The position numbers and the translations under genes are program-made. From Pseudomonadota bacterium (lineage in GTDB: Bacteria; Pseudomonadota; Gammaproteobacteria; Steroidobacterales; Steroidobacteraceae), in NCBI GenBank assembly GCA_025355105.1, contig JANYAE010000052.1, positions 248,001-312,000 of the forward strand: 64,000 nucleotides of DNA. Reading direction: 5' to 3'. The notes under the pieces are model-generated. The model was not told where the DNA came from. It saw nothing but the letters and a program-made list of their open reading frames with translations, and searched no databases. Positions 1 to 8,190 of the stretch are shown here, in pieces; within the stretch, counting starts at the first letter, position 1, and every line of letters starts with the position of its first letter.

Positions 1-83
1 TCGGCGAGCAGCGCCAGCATGTGCGCGCGGTTCTCGGCAAACGCCGCGTCGCCGGTTGCCACTGCGCTCTCGTAAAACGGCAT
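1..83 (-). CDS. Acyl-CoA carboxylase, carboxyltransferase (beta) subunit, N-terminus only
   Basis: Only the first 27 codons are inside the window; the gene runs off the left edge. The peptide begins MPFYESAVATGD and continues AFAENRAHMLALLA. This resembles the start of methylcrotonyl-/geranyl-CoA carboxylase beta subunits, which open with an MP..ES.. segment followed by a helix containing N..M..L. The ATG lies 2 nt after the stop codon of the upstream SDR, so the two are probably co-transcribed. A biotin-dependent carboxylase beside an acyl-CoA dehydrogenase, an SDR and a TetR regulator would fit a branched-chain or acyclic-terpene acyl-CoA pathway (liu/atu type). The call rests on 27 residues and on context, so it is tentative. 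Confidence 0.45.
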   Translation of the reverse strand, partial: MPFYESAVATGDAAFAENRAHMLALLA

Positions 84-85
84 CG

Positions 86-943
86 TCAGTCGCCGAGCAC
101 GCGCGGCCGATGAACGCGGTGGAAACCGTTGAAGGCCGGCGAAGGCGCACCGCCACTCAGTGGCCAGTGCCGTCGCGCATTTGGCGCTGCGCCGTCGATG
201 CGCAGGCACGTTCCCGAGATGAACGCCGCGGCCTCCGAGAGCAGAAACGCGATCGCGGCCGAAACCTCGGACTCGGTCCCGAGTCGACGTGCCGGCGTGT
301 GCCGCGGCAGGCCGCGGATCATGGCCTGCGCCGCCTCCGGGTAGGTGTCGAGGCCGCTCGAGGCGATCCAGCCCGGCGCCACGCAGTTAACCCGGACCGG
401 CGCCCACTCGCAGGCGGCGGTCTCGGTGAAATTCACCATGCCGGCACGCGCCGCGCCGCTATGGCCCATGCCCGGCATGCCATTCCACATGTCGGCGGTC
501 ATGTTGACGATCGCGCCGCCGCCGGCGCGCATGCATTGCAGGTAGCACTCGCGGGCCATCAGGAAACCGCCGGTCAGATTGGTGCCGACGACCGCCTGCC
601 AGCCCTTGGCCGAGATCTCGGCGAGCGGCGAGGGGAATTGGCCGCCGGCGTTGTTGACGAGGCCATGGATCCGGCCGTGCGTCGCGGTGACGGCGGCCAC
701 GACTGTCCGGACGGCGGCCTCGTCGCGGACGTCGCAGACCGCGTGCTCGCAGGCGCCCGCGTCGGCGCGGATTTCGGCCTCGACCACGCTCAGCTTGTCG
801 ACTTTGCGGCCGACGAGCACGACGTGGGCGCCGAGCGCTGCGAGCTCGTGCGCGGTGCAGCGACCGATGCCGCTGCCGGCGCCCGTGACGATCACCACCT
901 GGTCCCGGAACAGGCCCGGGCGGAACACGCTCTGGTACGGCAT
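86..943 (-). CDS. SDR family oxidoreductase, PECR-like (trans-2-enoyl-CoA reductase type)
   Basis: 285 aa Rossmann-fold short-chain dehydrogenase. The cofactor motif GAGSGIG is at residues 21-27 and the NNAG motif at 97-100. Instead of the classical Tyr-x-x-x-Lys, the active-site region reads HSGAARAG (161-168). That same signature occurs in peroxisomal trans-2-enoyl-CoA reductase (PECR) relatives, as does the opening ..FRPGLF.. before the first strand. A role in reducing or processing an enoyl-/acyl-CoA intermediate with NAD(P)H is therefore likely. The gene is divergent from the acyl-CoA dehydrogenase across a 16-bp palindrome, and its 3' end nearly touches the carboxylase start. Family assignment is firm; the exact substrate is not visible. 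Confidence 0.85.
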   Translation of the reverse strand: MPYQSVFRPGLFRDQVVIVTGAGSGIGRCTAHELAALGAHVVLVGRKVDKLSVVEAEIRADAGACEHAVCDVRDEAAVRTVVAAVTATHGRIHGLVNNAGGQFPSPLAEISAKGWQAVVGTNLTGGFLMARECYLQCMRAGGGAIVNMTADMWNGMPGMGHSGAARAGMVNFTETAACEWAPVRVNCVAPGWIASSGLDTYPEAAQAMIRGLPRHTPARRLGTESEVSAAIAFLLSEAAAFISGTCLRIDGAAPNARRHWPLSGGAPSPAFNGFHRVHRPRVLGD

Positions 944-955
944 GGGGCCAGTCTA

Positions 956-971
956 AAGCAAGCGCTTGCTT
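956..971. promoter_or_regulatory. 16-bp perfect palindrome, likely TetR-type operator
   Basis: The sequence AAGCAAGCGCTTGCTT is a perfect inverted repeat in the 59-nt gap between the divergent SDR (start 943) and acyl-CoA dehydrogenase (start about 1003). A TetR regulator is encoded immediately after the dehydrogenase. Position and symmetry fit an autoregulatory operator controlling both directions. The half-sites fit AnCAAGnnCTTGnT, which I remember as the KstR2 (TetR, cholesterol ring degradation) consensus; that comparison is from memory. Confidence 0.7.
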
Positions 972-1002
972 GATAATAGAGGGTGGCCTACGATCGAGCC
1001 CC

Positions 1003-2175
1003 GTGCAGGAACTGCGTCTCAACCCCTTGTACTACCGCGCGGAGCACGTCGCCCTCCGCGACACCGTGCGGCGCTTCGTGGCGCGCGAGATCACGCCCTA
1101 CGTCCGCGAATGGGACGAGGCCGGATCCTTTCCGCGCGCCCTCTACGGGCAGGCCGCGGAGGTCGGACTGCTGGGGCTCGGATTCCCGGAGGAGTACGGC
1201 GGGATTGCCGCCACCGACGCCTTTCACCAGCTGGTGGCGGGCCTCGAACTCGCGTTGTGCGGCTCCGGCGGGTTGGTGGCCTCGCTGCTGTCGCATACGA
1301 TCGGGACGCCGCCCGTGCTCGCGCTGGGCAGCGCCGAGCTCAAGGCACGCGTGCTGCCGCCGGTACTTCGCGGCGAGAAGATCGCGGCGCTCGCCATCAC
1401 CGAGCCGTCCGGCGGCTCGGATGTGGCGGCGCTACGGACGACCGCGGTTCGCGACGGCGACCACTACGTGATCGACGGCGAGAAGACCTTCATCACGTCG
1501 GGGATGCGAGCCGACTACCTCACCGTCGCGGTACGGACCGACCCGGGCGCCGCCGGAGCGCGCGGCATCTCGCTCGTGCTCGTCGACGGCGGCGCGCCGG
1601 GCCTGGTGCGATCGCCGCTGCAGAAGATGGGCTGGTGGGCGTCCGATACGGCCCACCTGCGCTTCGACGGTTGCCGCGTGCCGGCCGGCAATCTGCTCGG
1701 CGCGCCCGGCACGGGCTTTCGCGCCATCATGCAGAACTTCAACGCCGAGCGATTCGCCATGGCGACCGGCGCGCTGGGCTTCGCGTGGGTCTGCTACCAG
1801 GAGGCGCTCGACTGGGCGCGCCAGCGCCAGACCTTCGGGCAACGGCTCGCCGACCACCAGGTCGTGCGCCACCGCCTGGTCGACATGCGGGCGCGCATCG
1901 AGGCAACGCGTGCGTTGGTCGAGGACACCGCCTGGCGCCTGGACCACACGGTCGCCGGTGACGCCGAACTCGTCGCCTCGGTGTGCATGTTGAAGAACCT
2001 CGCGACGCGCACCATGCAGTTCTGCGCGGATGCGGCCGTGCAGACCCTCGGCGGCATGGGCTTCATGCGCGGCACGCACGCCGAGCGAATCTACCGCGAG
2101 GTCAAGGTCAACATGATCGGTGGCGGCGCCGAAGAGATCATGAAGGACCTGGCGGCTCGCCAGCTCGCGCTGTGA
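1003..2175 (+). CDS. Acyl-CoA dehydrogenase
   Basis: FAD-dependent acyl-CoA dehydrogenase of about 390 aa, the usual family length. The N-terminal helical domain has ALRDTVRRFVAREI. The flavin/substrate signature ITEPSGGSD is followed by GEKTFITSG. The C-terminal domain carries RQTFGQ and ends QTLGGMGFMRG...GGGAEEIMKD, where a Glu occupies the usual catalytic-base region. It would oxidise an acyl-CoA to the 2-enoyl-CoA and pass electrons to ETF. I chose GTG at 1003 because the peptide from there matches the family N-terminus. A TTG at 970 is in frame, but it would start inside the palindromic operator. The stop overlaps the start of the TetR gene (GTGA). Confidence 0.9.
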   Translation: MQELRLNPLYYRAEHVALRDTVRRFVAREITPYVREWDEAGSFPRALYGQAAEVGLLGLGFPEEYGGIAATDAFHQLVAGLELALCGSGGLVASLLSHTIGTPPVLALGSAELKARVLPPVLRGEKIAALAITEPSGGSDVAALRTTAVRDGDHYVIDGEKTFITSGMRADYLTVAVRTDPGAAGARGISLVLVDGGAPGLVRSPLQKMGWWASDTAHLRFDGCRVPAGNLLGAPGTGFRAIMQNFNAERFAMATGALGFAWVCYQEALDWARQRQTFGQRLADHQVVRHRLVDMRARIEATRALVEDTAWRLDHTVAGDAELVASVCMLKNLATRTMQFCADAAVQTLGGMGFMRGTHAERIYREVKVNMIGGGAEEIMKDLAARQLAL

Positions 2176-2816
2176 GCCGGCGGCCGGCCGAAGTCGACCG
2201 CCGCGGCCGCCTGATCCGCGAGTCGGCGCGCCTGTTTCGCGAGCGCGGCTTTGAGGGCACGTCGGTGCGCGACATCGCCGCCGCGACCGGGCTGCAGTCC
2301 GGCAGCTGGGTCTATCACTTCAAGACCAAGCAGGACATTCTCGCCGCGGTCATGGAGGAGGGGTTGCGCGATTCGCTCGAACGCCTCGAGGCGATCGGCG
2401 GCGCAGCGCTCGTGCCGCGCGACCGGTTCCATGCCCTCGTCCGGACACATCTCGAGACGATCCTGTCGCCTGGCCAGGACTTCATCCCGGTGTTGCTGTA
2501 CGACTGGCGCTCGCTGGCGCCGACGGCACGGCCACGCGTCGTTGCCCTGCAGAAGCGCTACGAGGCGGTGTGGGACCGGGTGATCGCCGAACTGCACAGG
2601 TCAGGGGACTGGGCGGCGCCGACGCGAGTCGATCGCCTGCTGATGTTCGGCGCGCTCAACTGGATCGCGCACTGGTATCACCGCCGCGGTCGCCTTGACC
2701 TCGGCGAACTCGCCGACGAGGCGGTGCGCTTCTTCCTGCGCACGCCGCCGCGGGCGGTCCGTGGCGGAGCCGTGCGGCGCACCGTGACGCGGCCGCGGCC
2801 ACGTCGGCCCGGCTAG
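2172..2816 (+). CDS. TetR/AcrR family transcriptional regulator
   Basis: 214 aa. The N-terminal helix-turn-helix is typical of TetR: RESARLFRERGFEGTSV, then DIAAATGLQSGSWVYHF with the recognition helix and the YxHF..K motif (residues about 13-53). The remaining helical domain would bind an acyl-CoA or similar ligand. The GTG start overlaps the acyl-CoA dehydrogenase stop by 4 nt, so translation is coupled and the two proteins are made together. The likely target is the 16-bp palindrome at 956-971, giving negative autoregulation released by a pathway intermediate. Comparable regulators of branched-chain or terpenoid acyl-CoA degradation include LiuR, AtuR and KstR2; which one this matches cannot be decided here. 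Confidence 0.88.
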   Translation: MSRRPAEVDRRGRLIRESARLFRERGFEGTSVRDIAAATGLQSGSWVYHFKTKQDILAAVMEEGLRDSLERLEAIGGAALVPRDRFHALVRTHLETILSPGQDFIPVLLYDWRSLAPTARPRVVALQKRYEAVWDRVIAELHRSGDWAAPTRVDRLLMFGALNWIAHWYHRRGRLDLGELADEAVRFFLRTPPRAVRGGAVRRTVTRPRPRRPG

Positions 2817-2835
2817 CGCTGCCCGGCCGCGACGT

Positions 2836-4557
2836 TCAGCTGCGCCGCCCGGGCTTGCTTTCGAGGCGGCTGATCGCGAGCGGCTGTCCGCGCACCTTGA
2901 TGCCGCGCAGCTTCGTGAGCAGTTCCGGCGACAGTGCCGCCGGCAGGTTCACCAGCGTATGGTCTTCGCGAATGTCGATGCGGTTGATCTGCGAGCCGGC
3001 GAGATCCGCCTCGTGCGCGATCGCGCCGACGATGTTGCCCGGCTGGATGCCATGCCGGCGACCCACCTCGAGGCGATACGTCGCTTGCGGTTCGTCGTGC
3101 CCGCCACGACCGCGGCGCGGGCGTGGCCCGGCGGCATCCACCGCGGCGCGGGCGCGCCCCATTCGGCTGGCGGGCTCGGCCCGTTCGGCGTGCGCCGGCG
3201 CGCGCGCTGCTTCTTCATTTCGGTCGCCGAGGATCAGCGACGAGTCACCCTGCGCGAGGCTCGCGAGCGCGGCGGCGACGTCGACGATGTCGGTTCCGGT
3301 CTCGTGCGCGTATTCCTCGACGACCGTCCGGAACACCTCGTGCACAGGTGCCGCAAGCGCCGCGCCGAGGCGTTCCTTGAACTTTTCAACGCGCCGCCGG
3401 TTCACGTCGTGGACCGTCGGCAGCGCCATCGCCTCGAGCGGCTGCCGAGTGGCGCGCTCGATGATGCGCAGCATGTTCTGCTCACGCGGCGCGATGAACA
3501 GGATCGCCTCGCCACTGCGGCCGGCGCGGCCGGTGCGGCCGATGCGATGGATGTACGACTCGCTATCGTAGGGCACGTCGAAATTGACGACGTGGCTGAT
3601 GCGGTCGACGTCGAGGCCGCGGGCGGCGACGTCGGTCGCGACGAGGATGTCGATGGCGCCGGACTTGAGCGCCGCCACCGTGCGTTCACGCTGTGCCTGA
3701 AGAATGTCGCCGTTGAGCGCGGCCGCCGCGAAGCCGCGCGCCTCGAGCTTCTCGGCGAGCTCGACGGTCGCCTGCTTGGTGCGGGCGAAGACCAGCATGC
3801 CGTCGAAGGGCTCCACCTCGAGAATGCGCGTCAGCGCGTCGAGCTTGTGCATGCCGGCTACCAGCCAGTAGCGCTGGCGGATGTTCGCGGCGGTGGTCGT
3901 CTTGGAGCGGATCGTGACTTCACGGGGTTTGCGCAGGTGCTTCTGCGCGATGCGCTTGACGGCGGACGCCATGGTGGCCGAGAACAGCACGACCTGGCGC
4001 TCCGGCGGCACTTGGCCGAGGATCGCCTCGATCGAGTCGACGAAGCCCATCGCCAGCATCTCGTCCGCCTCGTCGAGCACCACGAACCGCATCGTCGCGA
4101 GGCTGAGCGTGCCCCGCTCGAGGTGGTCGGTGATGCGGCCAGGCGTGCCGACGATCACGTGCGTGCCGCGCCGGAGCGCGTTCAGCTGCGGCGTGTAGCT
4201 CTGTCCGCCGTAGATGGGTAGCACGTGGAAGCCGGGCAGCCGGCCGGCGTACTTCTGGAAAGCCTCGGCGACCTGAATCGCCAGCTCGCGCGTAGGCACC
4301 ATCACGAGCGCCTGTGGCTCGCGCCGCGCGAGGTCGATCATCGACAGGATGGGCAGCGCGAACGCGGCGGTCTTGCCGGTGCCGGTCTGCGCCTGGCCGA
4401 GGAGGTCGTGGCCCTCGAGCATCACCGGGATGCACGCCGCCTGAATGGGCGACGGCGACTCGTAGCCGACGTCGGCAAGTGCGGCAAGCACGGCCGGCGC
4501 CAGCCCCATGTCGGCAAAAGCGCCGGGAATCTCTGTGGTAGCGGTCATCACGGCCAT
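2836..4557 (-). CDS. deaD: DEAD-box ATP-dependent RNA helicase, DeaD/CsdA type
   Basis: About 573 aa. Helicase motifs are present in order: AQTGTGKT (56-63), PTRELA (88-93), TPGR, DEAD (162-165), SAT, ARGLD and HRIGRTGR. After a basic linker rich in R and A, the C-terminus carries a DbpA-type RNA-binding domain (..GNIVGAI.., ..HTLVNLP..). That arrangement is typical of DeaD/CsdA and DbpA, which remodel rRNA during 50S assembly, often at low temperature. Two starts are possible, ATG 4557 (MAVMTATT) and ATG 4548; an AAGG lies 2 or 11 nt upstream of them respectively. Longer upstream reading adds only basic, low-complexity sequence. DeaD is a better fit than DbpA because of overall length and the long linker. 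Confidence 0.9.
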   Translation of the reverse strand: MAVMTATTEIPGAFADMGLAPAVLAALADVGYESPSPIQAACIPVMLEGHDLLGQAQTGTGKTAAFALPILSMIDLARREPQALVMVPTRELAIQVAEAFQKYAGRLPGFHVLPIYGGQSYTPQLNALRRGTHVIVGTPGRITDHLERGTLSLATMRFVVLDEADEMLAMGFVDSIEAILGQVPPERQVVLFSATMASAVKRIAQKHLRKPREVTIRSKTTTAANIRQRYWLVAGMHKLDALTRILEVEPFDGMLVFARTKQATVELAEKLEARGFAAAALNGDILQAQRERTVAALKSGAIDILVATDVAARGLDVDRISHVVNFDVPYDSESYIHRIGRTGRAGRSGEAILFIAPREQNMLRIIERATRQPLEAMALPTVHDVNRRRVEKFKERLGAALAAPVHEVFRTVVEEYAHETGTDIVDVAAALASLAQGDSSLILGDRNEEAARAPAHAERAEPASRMGRARAAVDAAGPRPRRGRGGHDEPQATYRLEVGRRHGIQPGNIVGAIAHEADLAGSQINRIDIREDHTLVNLPAALSPELLTKLRGIKVRGQPLAISRLESKPGRRS

Positions 4558-4602
4558 GGCCTTGGGGGTAAGTCGGGCGCGGAGTCTAGCCCAGCGCCGC
4601 CG

Positions 4603-4639
4603 GCCGCGTACGGGCCCCTGACTGGGGCTCGTACGCGGC
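4603..4639. other. Long inverted repeat in the deaD 5' leader / divergent promoter region
   Basis: Two 16-nt arms (4603-4618 and 4624-4639) are complementary apart from one position and are separated by the 5-nt loop TGACT. As plus-strand RNA the odd position is a G-U pair, so all 16 pairs can form; as minus-strand RNA it is a C-A mismatch. No T-tract follows. The repeat sits between divergent deaD and an MFS gene. It could be a structured leader or an operator. The rest of the 287-nt gap shows nothing I can identify. Confidence 0.4.
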
Positions 4640-4844
4640 AGCCTGCTCGCTGAAGTTCGGTGCCTTAAGGGCAAACAATCAATGACTTAGCGTCGATTCC
4701 CGCGACTTGCGGGTCGTTGTCCGCAACCCCCACCCGCGGCCGGCAGCGGGCGCGGCACGCACGCGCGCCGCGCCGCGCATCTGGATAGAGTTAGCGGGCG
4801 CCGCGGGATCGGCGACGGTTCGTGCGGGGCAGGACCAATATGGT

Positions 4845-6212
4845 GTGTCGTTGAATGCTCGCGACCGCGCCGCTCGCGCGGCGGTGCCGATCGCCGCGCG
4901 CGCCGAAGCGGTGGAATTCGACGACGTTGCGCTGCGGCTGTTCCATCTGCGGGTGGCGGTCGCGAGTGTGGGCGGCGTGTTCAGCGACGGCTTCGGGCTC
5001 GGCATCATCGGCACCGCGCTGAGTCTCGGCGCGACGCGCCTGCAGCTGACGCCGCAGTGGCTTGGCCTGCTCGGCGCGGCCGCGCTCGCCGGGCTCTTCC
5101 TCGGCGCGCTGGTCACCGGTCCGGCTGCCGACCAGTTCGGCCGGCGGCCGATCTTTGCCCACAACATGGCGCTGCTCGGCGTCCTTTCGGCCCTGCAGTT
5201 CTTCGTCGCGTCCGCCGGCGAGCTGTTCGCGCTGCGGCTGCTGATCGGTTTCGTGCTCGGCACTGACTACGTGGTCAGCAAAGCACTCCTGACCGAGTTC
5301 ACGCCGCGCGCGTTCCGCGGCCGCATTCTGAGTCTCCTGTCCGTGGCGTGGGCCGGTGGCTATACCTGCGCCTACTTCGTCGGCTTCGCGCTGAGCGCCA
5401 CCGGCGCCGAGCCATGGCGCTGGATGCTGCTGGCGAGCGCCGTGCCGTGTCTCGCGATCCTGCCCGTGCGGGTCACGATGCCGGAGTCGCCGATCTGGCT
5501 CGCCGACCACGGTCACTCGGATGTCGCCGCACGCGTGGTGCTCGAGCGACTCGGCCGGGGGGTGCTACCGCCACCTTCGTCGCCCGTCGCGGTCCGTGAT
5601 CGCGGCCGCTGGCGTCAGCTCGTCTCGCCGGCCTGGCGCCGCAGGACGATGGTCGGCTGCGTCTTCTTCACGTGCCTCGTGATCCCGTACTTCGCTGTCG
5701 GGACGTTCGTCGCACGGGTACTGGCCGCCTTGCACGTCCACGACGGCCGGGTCGGCGGGCTCGTCTACAACCTCGCGCTGCTCGCCGGTGCCGTCGTCGG
5801 TCTCGTGATCGTCGACCGGATCCCCCGGCGCAGCTTCCTGATCGGCAGCTTCACGGTCTCGGCACTGGCCATGCTCGGCCTGATCTGCAGCGACGACCTG
5901 GCGCCGGTCCTCGTCATCACCCTGTTCGCGGTCCTCGCCGGCGTGCTGTCGGCCGCATCGGATCTCGTCTACGTCTACCTGCCGGAGTTGTTTCCGACGG
6001 ACCTGCGGGCGTCAGGCATCGGGCTCGCGATCGCCTGCAGCCGCATCGGCTCGGCGGCAAGCACGTACCTGCTGCCGGTCGGGGTCGGTGCACTCGGCAT
6101 ACGCGCCGCGCTCGGCGCATGCATGGCGGTGCTCGTCGTCGGCGCCATCGTCTGCCAGCGGTGGGCTCCTGAGACCCGCCACGTGAGGCTGGCGGTGGTC
6201 GACGACCGATGA
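4845..6212 (+). CDS. MFS transporter (sugar/metabolite porter type)
   Basis: About 455 aa with 12 predicted membrane spans. The loop 2-3 signature reads GPAADQFGRRPIF (GxxxDxxGRR). After helix 6 comes PESPIWL, as in sugar-porter relatives. Near helix 10-11 there is LPELFPTDLRASGIG, the PE.FPT..R..G signature of the same clade. It is a proton-coupled or facilitative importer in the inner membrane; the substrate is not evident. The GTG at 4845 is chosen because an AGGA lies 10 nt upstream and the peptide then starts just before the first hydrophobic span. Upstream codons in the same frame give only Ala/Arg-rich sequence. No neighbouring enzyme suggests a specific substrate. Confidence 0.8.
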   Translation: MSLNARDRAARAAVPIAARAEAVEFDDVALRLFHLRVAVASVGGVFSDGFGLGIIGTALSLGATRLQLTPQWLGLLGAAALAGLFLGALVTGPAADQFGRRPIFAHNMALLGVLSALQFFVASAGELFALRLLIGFVLGTDYVVSKALLTEFTPRAFRGRILSLLSVAWAGGYTCAYFVGFALSATGAEPWRWMLLASAVPCLAILPVRVTMPESPIWLADHGHSDVAARVVLERLGRGVLPPPSSPVAVRDRGRWRQLVSPAWRRRTMVGCVFFTCLVIPYFAVGTFVARVLAALHVHDGRVGGLVYNLALLAGAVVGLVIVDRIPRRSFLIGSFTVSALAMLGLICSDDLAPVLVITLFAVLAGVLSAASDLVYVYLPELFPTDLRASGIGLAIACSRIGSAASTYLLPVGVGALGIRAALGACMAVLVVGAIVCQRWAPETRHVRLAVVDDR

Positions 6213-6351
6213 CGCCGGCGGCGGCGGTGTGCGCCGACGGACGCGCTACATCGGCCGCTGCGCCGATCTCCAATCGGGCGGCGAGCCCACCGACGCCCGA
6301 GTGGCGCGTAAGCTGCGAACCGTGGCCGGGTGGATCGGGAGGGAGCTGCCG

Positions 6352-8148
6352 ATGGACGTTCGACGACTGCAGTGCTGGCTGATGATGGCCGCCGCGATCG
6401 GAACCTGCCCGGGCGCCGTTCGCGCGGCAGCGGCGTCGCAGGCACTGCCGGTTGAAGCGATGCTCGAGGCGCGACCAGCGGCCGAGCCGGTCGTGAACGC
6501 CGCCTTCATCCCAGGCCCCGATGCGGAGGCCGCGCCGGCGTTCGCCGGCGTCGTGCGGCTCTCGCAAGTGACGATGCTGACCCGGCCGGCGCTCGAACAC
6601 GGCGTCATCGGCGGGCGCGACGCGCGGCTGTTCCCGGGCGTCGAACTCGAGTTCTTCACGTCCGACGGCATCCTGGTCCCGGTGCGGCGCGGCGAGATGG
6701 TCCGCGAAATCGGCGCACCCACGGTGCCGAGCTACTGGCGCGTGATCGCGCAGTTCGGCCGTGTATGGCACGAGAAGGCGGACGGCGACTGGTCGCGCGC
6801 CGCCTTGCCGTTGATGCTGGTCAACGATACCGAGAACCACGCGCACCAGGGCCTCGCGACCTTTCTCTATAAGGAAGGCGCGGTCAGCGCGCTGCGCTTC
6901 CAGTTCGTTCAGCAGACCGCTCCGTACCTCGTCAGGCCGCACTTCGTCGGCTGGGGCACCGCGCCGGCCGCGCTCGGCGCCGCCGACACCGCGCAACTTG
7001 ATTCCCGCCGCGCCGGCGCGGCGGCCGAGCTCGCCGAACGATTGCCGGCGAGACCCTGGAGCGAGCTCGTTGCCGAGCTGCCGCCGGGGACGCTGGACGG
7101 ATTTGGCGGTCCGCTGTATTCGAAGTGGATCGTGGAGGCGGCCCTCGTCCGCAACCGCGTCCTCTACTTTCAGGACTCGCCGACGCCGTACGGCCCGTAC
7201 CCCTATCCGCTCGAGATGCGCTTCGGCGTCCGGTCGGTCATGAAGAGCGTCGGCGCACCGCTCGCACTCTTGCATCTCGCCGAGGTCTACGGGCCGTACG
7301 TACTCAACCTGAAGGTGGGCGACTACGTCGCCGGCCTCGACCCCAAGTACCAGCAGGTGAGATTCATCGACGCCGCCAACATGGCGAGTGGCTTTGGCGG
7401 CACCGGCACCGTCAAGACCCACCCCAACGACATGTTCGACGGCTATCTCGGCGCCGACTACGACGGCTGGTACACCGCGCCATCGCATGCCGAGAAGCTG
7501 CGCCACATCACGACGCACCTGCATCCGTACCCGTGGGCGCCCGGCACCGTGGTTCGCTACCGAGACCAGGACTTTTACCTGCTCGGCGCCGCGGTGGACG
7601 GCTTCCTCAAGTCGGTGCGCGGTCCCGGCGCTGACGTCTGGGAGATGCTGATGACCGAGGTGTTCGCGCCGATCGGCATCCGACACGCGCCGGCGGTCCA
7701 CACGCGCGAGGCCGGTGGCCGCGACGGATTGGTCTGGTTCAACGCCGGTTACTATCCGAGCCTCGATGATCTCGCCAAGATCGCGCTCCTCTACCAGGAA
7801 CACGGCGCGCACGGCGGCGTGCAGATCCTCCACCGGCAACTGACGGACGAGCTGCTCGCGGCGCGCGGCGCGCTGTACAAGACCGGCGACGCGTCCGGTG
7901 GCGCGGAAGAGGGCGGCGGCCGCTACCGGATGGGATTTCATTTCACGCCCTACGTCGGCTCCGCGAGCCGGCAGCAATTCGATCTGCCGACGATTTCCGG
8001 TTCCGGGGAGAACGAGGTGATCCTGTACCCGAACGGGCTCATCTCGATCCGCACGGCGAAGGCCGCAGGGCTGCCGGAGGGCGAGAAGGTAAGCTCCGAC
8101 GATGGGCCACTCACGATCCGCGCGGTGGATCGGCTCGCGCCGTTCTGA
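6352..8148 (+). CDS. Exported beta-lactamase-like serine hydrolase (S12/class C fold)
   Basis: 598 aa. An N-terminal signal peptide (MDVRRLQCWLMMAAAIGTC...VRAAAAS) follows a strong ribosome binding site, GGGAGG, 7 nt before ATG 6352. A long N-terminal region of about 240 residues precedes a penicillin-binding/beta-lactamase-like domain. The SxxK nucleophile motif appears to be S295-V-M-K298 in FGVRSVMKS, with a downstream FYLLGA segment at the place of the second motif and a conserved ISGSG near the end. Such proteins are periplasmic esterases or peptidases; real beta-lactamase activity is unlikely. The large N-terminal extension is unusual and I do not recognise it. No obvious operon partners. 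Confidence 0.72.
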   Translation: MDVRRLQCWLMMAAAIGTCPGAVRAAAASQALPVEAMLEARPAAEPVVNAAFIPGPDAEAAPAFAGVVRLSQVTMLTRPALEHGVIGGRDARLFPGVELEFFTSDGILVPVRRGEMVREIGAPTVPSYWRVIAQFGRVWHEKADGDWSRAALPLMLVNDTENHAHQGLATFLYKEGAVSALRFQFVQQTAPYLVRPHFVGWGTAPAALGAADTAQLDSRRAGAAAELAERLPARPWSELVAELPPGTLDGFGGPLYSKWIVEAALVRNRVLYFQDSPTPYGPYPYPLEMRFGVRSVMKSVGAPLALLHLAEVYGPYVLNLKVGDYVAGLDPKYQQVRFIDAANMASGFGGTGTVKTHPNDMFDGYLGADYDGWYTAPSHAEKLRHITTHLHPYPWAPGTVVRYRDQDFYLLGAAVDGFLKSVRGPGADVWEMLMTEVFAPIGIRHAPAVHTREAGGRDGLVWFNAGYYPSLDDLAKIALLYQEHGAHGGVQILHRQLTDELLAARGALYKTGDASGGAEEGGGRYRMGFHFTPYVGSASRQQFDLPTISGSGENEVILYPNGLISIRTAKAAGLPEGEKVSSDDGPLTIRAVDRLAPF

Positions 8149-8190
8149 GGACGGCCGGTCGAGCCGAAACGCGGTCGCGCAGGCGGTCGC

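Noticed and set aside
970-1002. TTG at 970 as the start of the acyl-CoA dehydrogenase.
   Set aside because: It lies within the palindromic operator and adds residues unlike the family N-terminus; GTG 1003 is preferred.
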